Below are positions 34,497 through 47,350 of a stretch of DNA of 64,000 bases, piece by piece; position 1 is the first letter of the stretch, and every line of letters starts with the position of its first letter. The notes beneath the pieces are model-generated. The model was not told where the DNA came from. It saw only the letters and a program-made list of their open reading frames with translations, and did not search any database. The stretch is from the NCBI RefSeq assembly GCF_018687715.1, contig NC_056764.1, positions 5,644,501 through 5,708,500 of the forward strand, in the 5' to 3' direction. The stretch is from Carya illinoinensis (taxonomy: Eukaryota > Streptophyta > Magnoliopsida > Fagales > Juglandaceae). Position numbers and translations under genes: made by a program.

Positions 34497-36001
34497 AATT
34501 TAGAATTTGTACATGTGTCCTTTTGATTTCGATTGACCCCGATATCACCAATTTCAAGTACATTTACTTTGGGCTATTCCATGTAGACTTTGATGAACAC
34601 TCGAGGATGAATGATGTCCATCCGGTGATGGTTTTTATCTCCTGTTTATGATGATCACACTGCACACATGTCAAGGTATGGGGATTTCTTTCTTATGACA
34701 TGATGCTGCAGTTTTACTTTCCCAAAAATGGGGGAAAAAAAGGAAACATGGTGCTGCAGTTAGCTACTGATTGTATTGTGGAAAATACAACTGCTGTCTC
34801 AAGTGCAGATTCCATGGCACTTTTGGTTTTGGGGGGAGCGAGATTTGGACGTATCCATTCTTATGAACAGGAAGTCTTTTGGTTACCTAAAGGATTCATT
34901 TACCTACTTCCAACACCTATATTGGTTCCCCCATAAAAAAACGTGTAATTCTAACAGAGATGAGTCAATCGCCATATGTACCCTTGCACTCTCATACCTC
35001 TGGGGCTGTGTTGAAACAAATCGTATGCTTTATTTGGTCATGGATATAAATGAAAGTAGCACCTCTCTTTTACCACAAGTGGCCAACGCAACAGGCAAAT
35101 TGTCTTTAGTCCATATTTCCGGCAAGAATAGATTCAAGAGAAATCTTTGCTAGGAGCCTGTGGCTCTTCTAAATTGGAGAGAGCAATATAAGTCTCGGCT
35201 CCATTCCAGGGTGTTTGGAAGAGAAAATTTATCTCAAGCTAAAGAGATTAAGGTTGGGTTTGGGTGTTGAGAAGTATTGAGATATATTGTGAATAGTAGT
35301 GAAAAAGTAGATGAAAAGTAATAATAAAATGTTAAATAGTGGTAAAAAATATGTAAAAAGTAATAATAAAATAATAAATAGTAGTGAAGCATGTTGAGAT
35401 ATCCAAAAATTTGAATTTGTGGGGAATGGAAGGGTTCTTTCCTACCCATTTCTTTCCTTCCCAAGAGACATCAGAACAACAGAAAATAAAATTACCTCCT
35501 TTAAATATCATTTGTTTCTACATCATTAGCTCAGTACATCTTATACCCCTGCTTCTTCTTTCACCAATTAGTCTATTTTCTTAGCCGCCGCCTCTTCAAT
35601 TTGCCGTATTAACTGATCCACACCATCTATAAAAGTAGAAGATATTGCACGGAATGTTACTATTGCGGGGAGAATGAACCCTCAAGAAGCTGCCAAGAAA
35701 GTAGTTGTCCAAAGACATAAGGACCTTCCTAAAATGAAAAGACAAAGCCAAGCTAGAGTTTTTTCGATGAATATATTCTTCGATTTCTGAAAACCAATTA
35801 CAAAGCCCAAACAAACCCAACAAGCGTGAGCGTGCACGAGCATCTTAGAATTCCCAAGTGCATTATCTGCCTTCATATAATTGGTTTTGAATGCCCAAGA
35901 AAGCACCAAAGAAAATTTTCCTTGCAACCGTCACCTTTAAGGAGGAGATAAACATCTAATCAACCACATCAGTATCAATGTGTAACTATTTTGTTAACAT
36001 C
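34497..36001. other. 3' flanks between the FAR1 gene and the convergent CRM gene
   Basis: No gene. A family B MITE-like element lies at 35250-35400. The short open frames here show no domain. Confidence 0.5.
35250..35400. repeat. MITE-like element, family B
   Basis: Begins GGTTTGGGTGTTGAGAAG. The inside is dominated by GTGAATAGTAGTGAAAAAGT and GTAATAATAAAAT repeats and it ends near GTAGTGAAGCATGTTGAGAT. The same arrangement recurs at 42905-43086. The right inverted end is worn here. Confidence 0.6.
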
Positions 36002-36757
36002 CTACCGTCTCTTTTTCTTCAAAAGTGAAGCAGCATGCATAAATATCCGATCAACCTCATCAAAATTTGTCAAGTCCGATTCTTTTTTCACTGATTTGGC
36101 GCTTTTAGATTCCATAGATATTTGACGAAGGTGCATCCCAAAATCTTCTGGTTCTCTATCATTTTCAACTGGAAACTTTTCGAATGCATCCAAATAAAGA
36201 GGTCGTTCCACCTTTTCCTCAGTCTCTGTTTCAGATTCAGTCTCAAAAATATCCGACAGATCTTCAGAATCTGATGCCATTATTGGATCATCCCCAGAGC
36301 ATTCCTTGTTTCCATCCAGAATTTCTCTCAGCTTATCAGAAATCTTTGATTTGAACTTTGAACTGCCTTTCAAGTCAATAATTCCAATTTCAGTTCCTTC
36401 AATCCCCTCAACAGCATCAGTTTTATTTTCAGCGACACTTTTACCTTGTGTTTGAAGCAACTTAAGGTCCTGTTCGAGTTTTGGAATATATTTTCTTACA
36501 GCTCGAAGGCCATCCCTATATATAGATTTGTCCAAAGCCTGCATGGGAGATAAGAGGTTGGAGAGCTTTAAACTGCAGATATGTGAAATCAATAAACACA
36601 AGACAGTAGAATTACCAATGCAAATGTAACATAATGAGGTGCAAAAATGGGGTTTGACCCTGCACATATGCGGTGTAAATAAACTTGCCAAAAATAAAAA
36701 GAAAGAGAAAAGAAATGTGGGTAAAGTTAATAATTTAATCAATTATTTTGTTTTTTT

Positions 36758-36788
<31 letters not shown>

Positions 36789-39700
36789 GTGTTGACAATA
36801 TTTCATCATATAACGAAAACCACACTGCCGATTTTGAGATGTCAAAACTCTACATAACGAGGAACACCCATTCAAGCATGTAATAAATAACAAGATCAGA
36901 TAATTACATGAATTTTGGGAAGAAAGTAAAAAGCACTTCATTATTATTCAATTAATTATTATTATTCATGATGTGGATCCTCACTAAGACAGGGCCCTTT
37001 GGACCCACCCTTGAGAGTAAACTTGACCACACAACCCCACCCACCAGAAGCCTGTATCAGGTAATGCAGGGGAAGACCTACCCCGTCACTAGTTTGAAAT
37101 CCCTTTCATGGTACAGAGTGCCCATATGAGATTGGGCATGAAGGATGCTTTGACCTCAGAATTGACTCCATTTACTAACTGAAATAAATGATTCCATATT
37201 GTTCTCCATAAGAAGCTTTCTATACCAGTTCACTTCCAGTTGCAGTTAAAGAGCATGAAACTTATCCTTTAAAAAAAAGGAGACTTGTGAAGAGGATAAA
37301 GAAAAACCGTTGCTTACAGAACTCCAAGATATATAGAGAAACAGAATGCTACAATAGTGGACACACTTAACTCCAATGCTCATATGCAATATACTAGAAG
37401 GATAAAAGAAAGAGATAATAACCTTCTTCCTAGAGAGGGTGACCCTGGGTGACATTATCTCTGTTGGCGGCTGAGAATAGTTCTTCCCTCTGTACATAAT
37501 AATTGTGTCATCTTCTTGAATATCGAGCACGATGCCTCCAGATAGTCTTGCCAGTTCGGCAGCAATCTCCTTGACCTCCTCTGGTGAAAATGTCTTGACC
37601 ACCACCTTCAGAGTCTGATGTTTTTTCCAATGCAGGTGCATGTTCAGGATCACACCCTGGTAGATTCCCCGTCTTCCTACAGGCACATAATTCTTACACT
37701 TGAGACCCATCTTTAAAAAGAAGAAATGTTCTTCTGGTGTCAATATTTCTGGATCATGGATTGTTTCTGATGTCTCTTTAGGTTCAATCTTCTTCAGAGC
37801 TTCAACAAGTTTTTCCTCTTTCTTTTGGGCCTGGAAAAAAAAAAAAAAAGAGAAGAAAAAGAAAAAGAAAAAGCAAGCAGTATAAACACACAAAAACTAG
37901 ATAGGGAAGGACTTAAGAGTAATTAGTTCAAAACAAAAAGCAATCGAGAGGTTACACATTTTGCACAGAATGTCATAGGTTACTTAAATCACTAAAATTA
38001 AGTAAAAAAATGGAAAATTCATAAAAGCTCGTAGACTTGACCAAATGAGCAACCCAAACACATATCCCCCCTTTTTCCTTTCCCAATCATTTGTTGTTTT
38101 GTATCAATTAGAGAAAAAAAGACCAAGAAAAAAAACTTGGATAAAGGGATTACAAAGAGAATTACAAAATGGAAGTTTACAAATTAACGTGACTTGATGT
38201 GATGCATTAGATCTACATCACAATAAAAAGAGCTTTACATTTGATGTACCACATCACATCAAGCCACAAAAGCTTGTAAAGTAAATTGTTGTAATTCTCT
38301 TTGTATGCTTAGTATTTCTTGACTAATATATATATGCGCACAAGCATACACACAGCATGACAATCAAGAGTATATAACATATTAATAATTGCCTTATTAC
38401 CCAAGCCAAAGGCATGGATCTCCCTCCCCTCCCCTCCTGCATTTTGTGATAGGCAAACCAAGCTTTACTCATTTCAATAAAAGTAATCTAACAAAATAAT
38501 TATAGAGCTTCCATCACCTGGTTAAGGGATTTTGATAGGTTACATATATTGTCTACTCTTTACCTTTCTCAATTTGTAGAGAATTTTTTCATCTGCAGTC
38601 ATTCTTCCATAATCTTTCTTCTTCTTCCACCTGAAGAATTTCAACCACCTTACAACTGCTCTTTTTCCCTTGAGCTTTTTCCTCTTCACTTTAGCATCAC
38701 TAGCACTGCCAACAGTTGCGTTCTTTACTGACTGCTTCAATGGTTCCAAATCTTCATCAGCAGATTTTAACGATGGTTCTGAATGAATCCATCGATGCCC
38801 CACAAGGGAAAATATTTTTACATCATAGAGTTGAGCAGAAGCAGATTGTTCCTGGCCAAAGACCTTGCATATAACATCACCCATGCTACTGCACAGTAAG
38901 GTAATCTTCTAGCAATGTTTTGTAGTCTAAATAACTATGAACTAAAGAATACACTAAAAATGAGAAAAAAATTTACCGTTCACTAATTAATTTAATAGAT
39001 ATACAAGTGTGTATCAGTTCAAAAGTTCAAATTAACCAACCAGTTGGACAAACTTGGGTGGTATTCCACAAATCACAGTTGTGTGGAAGATAGTTCCTAT
39101 TTGTATTCTTTGATGCCTATGGCAGGAATGAAATGATTGGACGTTTGAAGACAAGGAGCGTTCATTGGAGGAGATTAGATTACTTTTTGTGGGAACTTTA
39201 TTTCTACGGGCCAAAGCTGTAGATTTCAATGACCTTGATTTTCTTGTTTCCATTTCTTCTTCCTAAATAGGTGTTACCTCCTGTAAACCCCCTTTCCGTA
39301 CTTGGGCTATGCCTATTCTTATTCATACAAACGTTTACTTATAAAAAAAAAAAAAAAACCGATCAAGCCTTTATATGAGATGCTTGATCTGATTTGTTTT
39401 AAATCAGGCCAGATACGTAGAATTTTGTGTAAGATTAACAATTCACACTTGAATTCTAACACATTTTGTCTTTCAAACCCAAACTCCAAATCGAGGAAAA
39501 AGTAAAACCATCAATTTACAGATTGAGCAGTGTTCCTAAAAATTTACAAACAGTGCAGTCTCCTCAAAACTCCATATCCTCGAAACACAATGTCAATCCT
39601 CTTCGTCGACAGAGAGAAAGGACGAAGACCCATTACGAGATTTATATATCTATTGGAAAAGAAAAGGGAAGAATTTTCTCAGTGTAACTACTGGAAAGTC

Positions 39701-40109
39701 TTCAACTTTATATTTATTTCCTCAGAGCTAGAACAATAACCATAACGACTCGGAAATTCATATCAAATCATATCTACCTGTGAAGCCTCTTAATTTCAAC
39801 TTGCCGAATACCTTGCAACTACTTTTGTACATGAGCTAGTTTAGTTCTTAGTCTAGCTTCTTTCATGGAATTCACATGGAAATGAAATATTTTTTCATTA
39901 TATGGGACCTAAGAAAATATAAAATTCCACCCAACCAAGCAAAAGACCCGTTATACCCTCAAGAGTCGCAGACAGAGAAGAGAAAGATACCTGATTCTGT
40001 GAAGTGGGTATTTGGAGAATAAGGGAGTTAAGACGAAAGCATTGGAAAACCGATTCTTAAAGGGATGAGATTTGGAGAGAGCCACCGAAGCTAAAACCCT
40101 AACCACCAT
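36002..40109 (-). CDS. CRM-domain RNA-binding protein (At3g25440-like)
   Basis: Four exons: 40109-39991, 38888-38564, 37830-37423 and 36538-36002. All junctions are GT-AG, phases 2, 0, 0, giving 462 residues. Exon 1 (MVVRVLASVALSKSHPFKNR) looks like an organelle targeting peptide. A basic region follows (KRKKLKGKRAVVRWLKFFRW). The CRM (CRS1/YhbY) domain spans about residues 178-266: LTPEEHFFFLKMGLKCKN, the GRRG loop in VPVGRRGIYQG, KVVVKTFSPEEVKEIA and IIMYRGKNY. CRM proteins bind group II intron or ribosomal RNA in plastids or mitochondria. The C-terminal exon (ALDKSIYRDGLRAVRKYIP, then an acidic stretch DSEDLSDIFETESETETEEK) is outside the domain. Intron 1 contains an opposite-strand LINE tail; intron 3 carries a T-run joined to a G-run. 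Confidence 0.9.
36749..36789. repeat. Homopolymer junction: T-run followed by G-run
   Basis: About 18 T then about 22 G inside an intron of the CRM gene. Such junctions are prone to sequencing and assembly error, so the exact length should not be trusted. Confidence 0.85.
39040..39357 (+). mobile_element. 5'-truncated LINE tail in intron 1 of the CRM gene
   Basis: Plus-strand frame SWTNLGGIPQITVVWKIVPI, then CLWQE, TFEDKERSLEEIRLLF, aligns with the ORF2 tail of the LINE at 16770 (SWTGLRGNTQIKAIWKMIPI). At least two in-frame stops are present. It is followed by a short 3' UTR with CTTGGGCTATGCCTATTC and a poly-A run at 39342-39357. Antisense to the host gene. No convincing target duplication was seen. 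Confidence 0.8.
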
Positions 40110-40761
40110 TTTTTTTTCCTTTATTTTTTTTCAGTGCCCCTAGAGTTCTTGACCTGGCTCTGGCGGCGGTGGAGCTGGACTACCCTACAAGGCTAAAAAT
40201 TTTCAAATCCTCGCGTTCAGATTTCGAACCCTTCGGGATTGTTTGGTTTGGCTTTGCCCGCAAAAAGCCTGTCTCTTCATCTCTGAATGTCCCTTTTTCA
40301 GATTTCACATGTAATGCCTATTATCGGTACAGTATTGGCATTTAATTATGTTGAATTTACAAATATTTTTTAGATTATGAAAAATATTTAAATTAAGAAA
40401 TTATAGAACATTCCAATCTCTAGTTAACCCGATTTTCATGACGAAATAAATATAAGATTCCACTTGTTTACTTTTAACCGAATTATCCTTTTTTGTACCT
40501 TTATATTAATTTGCTTTGCATGATTTTCAAAAAACATCAAAATCACACCAAAGTTTGTATCTTTTTTTTTCTATATAATCTGGTTAAATGACACCCACGA
40601 AGAAAGAAGAAGCATGTTGTATTCTTTCAGAAAAATAATACAAGAGGACTCCCAATAGAATAATAACGAAGGTTCCTCCTCTTCGTACGTAGTACTACTT
40701 CAAACGCTGTATATTTCTCAAATCAAAAGGAAAAAAGGAAAGCCTCTACATGATGATCTTT
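40110..40761. other. Intergenic: CRM gene promoter and CML 3' flank
   Basis: The CRM gene's upstream region starts at 40110 and reads away from the CML stop. No additional coding signal. AT-rich from 40330. Confidence 0.5.
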
Positions 40762-41220
40762 TTAAGTAAGGGCAGCAAAGCCACCACCTTTCATCATCTG
40801 CTTAAACTCCTTGAAGTTGACCATCCCATCTCCATCAATATCCACCTTCTCGATCATCTTCCTGCATTCTTCTATGGTTCTCCCTTGCTTCAGCCCCAAC
40901 GATGCCAGCACCGATCTCAGCTCTTCCTCCGTTATATACCCGTCTCCGTTCTGGTCGAACACGTTGAATGCTTCCTTCATGTCATCATCCTCATCCTCGT
41001 CCCTGTCGCCCATTATCGTCTCGTACAATGCTCCGAACTCATCGATATCCACGTACCCGTCGCCGTTCACGTCTATCTTCTCGATCATTTGGATCATATC
41101 TGTTTCTGCAATGAAGATGCCCAAGTTCTCTAACGAGTCTTTCAGCTCCTTCTTCGTGATCCGTCCATCGCCATTGCGGTCAAACATTTGAAAAATACGT
41201 CGAAGTTCTGAGGGATCCAT
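40762..41220 (-). CDS. CML3: Calmodulin-like protein, CML3-type
   Basis: An intronless frame of 152 residues from the ATG at 41220 ([20 protein letters not shown]). Four complete EF-hand loops are visible: [36 protein letters not shown] and [12 protein letters not shown]. The C terminus [14 protein letters not shown] is the family signature. All four loops keep Asp/Asn at positions 1, 3 and 5 and Glu at 12, so each should bind Ca2+. The protein should act as a cytosolic or organellar calcium sensor. The frame extends upstream without an ATG (hydrophobic, ending YLVIIM), so 41220 is the only supportable start unless an upstream exon exists. CML5 or CML7-like naming is also possible. Confidence 0.93.
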   Translation of the reverse strand: MDPSELRRIFQMFDRNGDGRITKKELKDSLENLGIFIAETDMIQMIEKIDVNGDGYVDIDEFGALYETIMGDRDEDEDDDMKEAFNVFDQNGDGYITEEELRSVLASLGLKQGRTIEECRKMIEKVDIDGDGMVNFKEFKQMMKGGGFAALT

Positions 41221-42058
41221 GATGATCACTAAATATCTGGGACTGGTAATATAAACTGATTGAAGAACAAAAGATAAGGGAGTAATGAAACCAAAAAAGA
41301 AGATATAAACTTGGGGTGGTGAAACAAACTCAGAGAGGAAGATCGAAAATAATGGGTTCAACAAGGTTGCAAAAATGGAAAATCCTCAGCAAGACGGTTG
41401 GCTTAGGTGGTTGGGTGTCAATAGTTTGACAACCTGCGGTGGACGCTCATTTAGGCGGTTGAGTGAGTAAAAAGGAAAATGACAATTTTTTTTATAAATC
41501 CTTTAATATTTTAATTTTCAAAAACGCCATATTATTTTTCACCCTACAACTCTTTTTTTTTTTTTTATTATTATTGTTAGAAACAACATTCCAAACCTCC
41601 CACCCCAAAGTAAAAATCGGTTACTTATGGGAAGACTGTTAACGGCAGAAGAGTAAAAAATTGACAATGGATGATGGATTAACTTTCTTCACATTCTAAA
41701 GAATACATGCTTGCGCTGATAAACATAAATTCCTTCATACATTTCATATTACATTGCACATAATGCACTAAAAAGTCATTTTAGCTCCATATATAGTTGC
41801 ATCACTTCATTGCTGATTAACCGGTGCCAAACGCTATTTCCTCGAAAAATTTAAATTTAAGTAATTCCATAACTTTCAACCCACAAAGAAAGCGATATCT
41901 AATGATATTCTCAATGATTCATTGTAAAAGTTCATGGTTTGATCCCACATATTGACACTGTTGCCGAAGTCCGGCATTTTTTCTCCATGAAATGGTCACA
42001 AAGGAGCCAACAGAAGAAATATATTTTCACACGAGCACCAGATATTGCAAAAATCTAG
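41221..42058. other. Intergenic: CML promoter and GPN3 3' flank
   Basis: Pyrimidine/AT-rich with a T-run at 41551-41566. No coding signal. Confidence 0.5.
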
Positions 42059-42422
42059 TCAATCATCATCCTCAGGATCGTAATCTTTAATCTTCACATC
42101 GGCATCTTCTCCATACTGAATGCAGTTGTCAATTTGACCCAATACATATCGTATGCTGTAAAAGGAAGCCAATATTACAATACTTATACCAGGAACCATT
42201 GAAAAAAGAAGTCGCAGCTCATCTTTGCCATCTCTGTGACTAACTTTGTCAAAATATATGTTGTGGCTAAAAAATAAACAAACAAGCTAAAATGAATTTC
42301 AAAGCTGACAGCTGATTTACTGGTAGCAGATCTACATTAGCATTAGCAATCAAATTCCAAAGATTACCTTTAAAGAAAAAAAGCCATGATATCTAGAATA
42401 GGAAGCACAACACAATACAGTC

Positions 42423-42460
<38 letters not shown>

Positions 42461-44891
42461 CTGCTCTCCTTCCTCAGGTCAAGTGGCACAAAGCTCACCA
42501 TGCTATACTCATCGACCTAACACAACAAAAATTATTTTTTAGCTATCCAAAACCGAACCAATTGTCATTGTGCTCAAACATTGGGATAGAAGATAGAAAG
42601 TAATTCTGTTTCTTGAGAAATGAAATGTCTTTATACAACCTGTGAAGGCCAATAATCACTACAAATTGTCTAACCACAAACACAAGGCTAGGACAAACAG
42701 GCATCCTGAATCCTTCCCAGTTAAGTGTACAATCTAGCATGCCAGCTTATCTTGTGTCTATTTGGTTCCTCCAGTGAGGGAAAGATATTGATAGATATCA
42801 TACAACCATGATGAAATCAATCCATCTTCAATAACCATACAGAAGAACCCAGGGGAAATTTACCGCTCATGTACGAGCTACTCTTCCAGGAAACTCAATT
42901 GTGCGTGTCTAGGGTTTGGGTGTTGAAAAATGTCGAGGTATGTTGTGAATAGTAGTGAAAAAGTATGTGAAAAGTAATAATATAATATTGAATAGTAGTG
43001 AAAAGTAGGTGAAAAGTAATAATAAAGTAATGAATAGTAGTGGAGTATGTTGAGAAATGTTGAGGTACGTTCAGTACCCAAACACTAAATAATAAAGATG
43101 CTTTAAATGGAAATTTTTAATACAATTTAGGAAAAGTGGCCGAGGACAGAAATAAAGAAGACAGATACTTGTTATTAAAAAAATCACTTGAATGTATCCA
43201 AATAATCTTTCAGGGCACTGATAACAAAAGCATGCCAAAAAGAAATGTGGATTCATATGAATAATGTAGACTCAAACTCCCGGCATGTAATTTTGTGCAG
43301 AACTATTATCCACAGGTTTACAAGGAAATATATCTTAAAGAAACTCAATTACTCACCAGTTCAATCAAAGCTTTATTCAGCTTGGCAAACTGAGGAGCCA
43401 TGCGTTGATTCAGCTCTGATAACAAAAATCGAGGCTCTGGATTCAGAAAGCTGAGACCAGTAAAAGTACAAAACATGTTAGTTCAAATAAATTCAAATGG
43501 GGACCCATGATGTAAAGCAGCAAATGGTAAAATAGCCCACTCTTCAATGTCCTTTTTGTTGGAAACGAGGTCCATTTTGGAGAGGATATTAATATGGGGC
43601 AGCTCAAGTTGGATCATTGCAGAAAGTGATGCCATGCACCCACTAATGAACTTGGTCACATCCGTCATAAACTAGAAAAACGAAACACTAAAATGATTAG
43701 TTTTAATAAAATGTAAGTACTGATCAATATTGAAATGAAAAGAGTTTTCCAAGGCAAGAAAAGATAAATGTCAAAAAGCAAAAAAAGTAATGGATTTCGT
43801 GAGACCTGTGAATCAAGCAAGTATACAGCACAAACATTGAAATTTTTACGTTTCAAATGGTCCACAAAATTCCGCAGCACTGGCACATGAGAAAACAGTT
43901 CTATTTGGCCTGCATAAATATTTAAAGGTTAGGATTACTCAGCACATGGTTTTCAACCAATGAAACAGGAATGCCAAAGTTAGAAGCTTCAACATATAGA
44001 CTCTGTTCAAATCATATGCTATGAGTGGTAATCTGAAATAGGGAGGATATACTTTCTGAACTCATGAAGTTCTTTCAGAATACTTCAGATTAAATGCTCA
44101 TGTTGCTCTTCATAATCATCTTCCGCAACAATCAAATTCAAAACACACAATACATACAAATAAAATATAGGGACAAGCACACAACTCAACAAGTGGGGAT
44201 ACCTGGACAGTCAAAAATCAAGTAGTCATCATCTGAGTAATTGTCTAATTCTTCCGTCAACCAATCATCCAGATTATCTTCAAGGTGTCTAAACATGGAC
44301 TTAAGGCATTCATTTTGCAACAGGATAATCATTCAAGGTATCCAGTAGTAGAAACATTCAAGGTCTTTCAGCTCTTTAACACAGACGACTATCAAACATA
44401 AATGCAATCATAAAAAACATACAGGAAAGGCGATTAAAAAGTTTCTGAAATTGAAAAAGGATACTCCATGCAGTATATAAGGCCTCCATTGGGACCCAGT
44501 CCAAGTTCATCCATAACATCATCCAAGTTGATGAGTTCCCTTATATCTGGAAAAAAAAAAAACACACGGCTTTCCCAAATTAATAGAATCAGATAAAACT
44601 AACAAACGATCGAGCAAGCATTCAAGGGGCCCCACTCACCCATTGCCACGGGATAATCAAAGTTCTCTGCAGCAGGATCCAAGTTTACAATATGTATAGA
44701 TCGCCCCACGGTCTCACAGTGTTGGTATAAACTAGAACAATAAGTTGACTGACATAAAAAAGAAACAAATGAGAATATAGTTATACCCAGCATTTTCACC
44801 GCAAGAACCGACAGCATATGCATAATGTTCAGTGAAAGATTTTTACCTTGCCACTGCCAGCAGGGCCAATAACGAGTTGTGCAAACCCCAT
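42059..44891 (-). CDS. GPN3: GPN-loop GTPase 3
   Basis: Nine exons: 44891-44847, 44748-44640, 44546-44465, 44288-44203, 43909-43806, 43671-43541, 43450-43357, 42516-42461 and 42155-42059. All have GT-AG borders and sum to 804 nt, 267 residues, the usual length. Motifs in order: P-loop GPAGSGKST (residues 9-17), [13 protein letters not shown], the diagnostic GPN loop in [25 protein letters not shown] (G3), [11 protein letters not shown] (G4), and an acidic end [12 protein letters not shown] proteins form dimers that help RNA polymerase II assemble and enter the nucleus. Intron 7 carries a family B MITE. A (GA)n run abuts the donor of exon 8. The upstream flank contains another (GA)n at 45257-45296, probably in the 5' UTR or promoter. 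Confidence 0.95.
42424..42458. repeat. (GA)n microsatellite beside the GPN3 exon 8 donor
   Basis: On the gene's strand the donor reads AGCAG|GTACTCTCTCTC and runs straight into CT repeats. Confidence 0.9.
42905..43086. repeat. MITE-like element, family B, in GPN3 intron 7
   Basis: Starts GGGTTTGGGTGTTGAAAAATG and ends CGTTCAGTACCCAAACAC, giving inverted ends GTTTGGGT/ACCCAAAC. The interior repeats GAATAGTAGTGAAAAGTA and AAAGTAATAATAAAGTAATG. Same family as 35250-35400. Confidence 0.75.
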
Positions 44892-45251
44892 GATGATATA
44901 TTTGGCGGGTGTTCTGTGTATTCGGTTTTGGGTTTTGAATAATTACCAGTAAAGATTTGGGCGAAGGAAGTTGAAGAAGCGTAAAGAAGTGAGAACTGCA
45001 ACAGTGAGATAAGCAGTGCACCAAACACCAGCCGCGAACAACAATTTCAGCACATCGCAATATGCCATATAACGAATAAATAAACCTAAACCCAATCCGA
45101 AAATGTAAATAATAATTTGAAAGGAAAAAAAAAAGACAAACTTAAAGAGGAAAGAATATATTATCGACTGAGCTAACCGAGTTCGCAGACTTCAAAAATC
45201 GATGAGTTCTTTACGCTCGAGGTGAACCAAGAAATCCTCCTTCGAGGGTTT

Positions 45252-45299
<48 letters not shown>

Positions 45300-47116
45300 T
45301 TGGATGGGGATATGGGAGGACTTTGAAAACCTGGATGCAGAAAGGGGTAAAGGGTCTAACTTTATTCGTTTCCCTCTCGCTTGGGTCCATTGCATAGGTT
45401 GGAAACATGGATCGTTACCCATTACCCATTCCTTTGCTAGGATTTGACCCAAATGTTCTGTTTACAAACGCTTTAAAAAGGAAAGAAAAATATTCTAACC
45501 CAAAGAATATGATAAATTTTAATAATTTTTAACAATGTAAAATAATGTTTTACATTAGAATAATCTTTAATAATTATTATTATGATTTTAATAAATAATA
45601 ATAATTATAAAATAACACGACATTTTGTAATTTGTATTAGGATAACAATACGATTCCATTCGAATTACAGAGTAACAAAGAACTTTTAATGGAATAAGTT
45701 TCAGGTTAATGAAAATCTTCTTGTCAATTAAAATAACTCAAATCGCCAAATTTTTTTTTTTTTTTTAAATTTTTGTCCCAATAAGAAGATTATTCCGTAG
45801 GACGAATAAATACTTTTTGTTTTGAGAGATGGACGGATAAGTTCTTGATTTAATGCAGCAAATTAATGTTCAACTGATTTTAACAAAACTTAACTTAAGA
45901 GACCTTATAATATACATAAATACTAAATCTACTGAATCTGTATCCCGAATGTATGTCCCCATTTTTTTTTCTTTTTCTTTTTGTACTTCATGATTAAGAA
46001 AACATTTTTTAATAATATTGTGAATTTTTTTATTTCTTAAAAATATTTAAGAATATAAAAAAAATCAATGAAAAAAAAAATCAATAAAAAAAAACAAAAA
46101 TTCTAAAGCTCCCAAATTCGAGAGTTAAAAAATCTACCAAGTCCTTTTAATTTATTATTATTATTATTATTTATTTAGTGATTAAATAAATTTTTCTACG
46201 TGATGTTGTGAATTTTTTTTTTTTTTAAATATTTAAGAATATAAAAAAATGAATGAAAAAAAAAATTGCTGTATTTAGGAATTCGGGTTACATTCTTTGG
46301 TAGGTGCTGCTCAAAAATAAATAATTGCTCGTCTTTAGACCAAGCTCGTGGCTCTATAATACATCTCCGTCTTTTTCCTTTAAATTTGCAGGACAATAAA
46401 ATATAACTTTTTCTTAACAAGACATTCAGTCACATGTCTATTCATGCTTTTAACGTTGTTAAAATAATTGAGTTGTAAATAATAATATTTTATAAATTTA
46501 ATTTAGATGAATTTTTCATTTAAGATAAATTAAACTTTTTAGGTAAAAATATATAAAATTGATATGAGATTAAATTTTTTATAAAAAAATAAAAAAATAT
46601 TAATTCTCATTAATATTTTTTTTTTGAAAGGAAATTCTCATTAATAATTAAGTTAAGATAAGTTAAATTGATCCATCAACCAAACACAACCTTAAGTGAA
46701 CACGCCAAGGATGTTCAGTACATGTTTCATACTCTAATCTCAACGAAGCATTGAGTTCTCAAATGAATAGTGATGATCTTTTAAGAAGGCTGTCAAATTG
46801 TCTATTCCTTCACACTGGAATTACCCAAGGTATTATTTAGATAGACAAATCTTTCCAAGCAACGTCCATTTCTAGTAACATATGTGGCTGTCCAGATGTA
46901 ATTGGGAGAAAATTCTCCATAGTAAAGGGATTTCATTCCATAGAGCCCTAGATCAATTTTAGCCCTGTTTTAATGAATGAAGTCAATTCAATGAATCAAG
47001 ATACATAATGTTCGGATCCAAATGAAATGGAAGCATTTTTCGAAGAAAAAAAAAATGCAGAACTGGTTTTCTTGGCATCCTCGAACAAGACATCCCAGCT
47101 TTCCTGTTACCATTCA
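44892..47116. other. Intergenic: GPN3 upstream region and AT-rich spacer
   Basis: Contains a (GA)n at 45257-45296 near the GPN3 5' end, then AT-rich DNA with many A/T runs (45500-46660). A minus-strand hairpin (AGCTGG...CCAGTT with inner TCTTG...CAAGA, about 47061-47100) followed by a T-run lies at the 3' side of the snoRNA-like locus. No protein gene recognised. Confidence 0.5.
45257..45296. repeat. (GA)n microsatellite
   Basis: About 20 GA units upstream of GPN3, likely within its 5' UTR or promoter. Confidence 0.95.
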
Positions 47117-47284
47117 TATATTTATCCCAACCATGTGATGTGCCTATTCGAACAACAGACTGAACAATAGACAACCATTTTAAGTCGAGCGAAGTTGGGA
47201 GATTCATTAATATCGCAAACGAAGAAATTGCCTCAAAACATTCGTCAAGAATCTCGACGGTTTCGGGACAGAGTGCGTTTGCTG
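47117..47284 (-). ncRNA. Second putative H/ACA snoRNA in the same transcript
   Basis: The 5' hairpin is convincing. An outer stem GCAAACG (47282-47276) pairs with CGTTTGC (47221-47215), and an inner stem CGAAAC/GTTTTG plus CGTC/GACG leaves two single-stranded pocket strands. It is followed directly by ATATTA (47213-47208), a perfect ANANNA H box. The 3' hairpin is weaker: TCCCAAC (47200-47194) can pair with GTTGGGA (47131-47125), but the sequence after it has no exact ACA. An ACA lies only inside this arm (GGCACATCA). No rRNA target was assigned. Confidence 0.5.
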
Positions 47285-47350
47285 ATTGATTTTCTAATCT
47301 CAAAAGTACTAAGATCTGAAACATATTCCTAAAAAGCAAAAGAGACAAAC

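Noticed and set aside
40750..41191. Plus-strand frames of about 126 codons over the CML gene
   Set aside because: Antisense shadows of the EF-hand repeats.
46983..47348. 121-codon minus-strand open frame in the snoRNA-like region
   Set aside because: No domain, it overlaps hairpins with H/ACA features, and the composition is not clearly protein-like.
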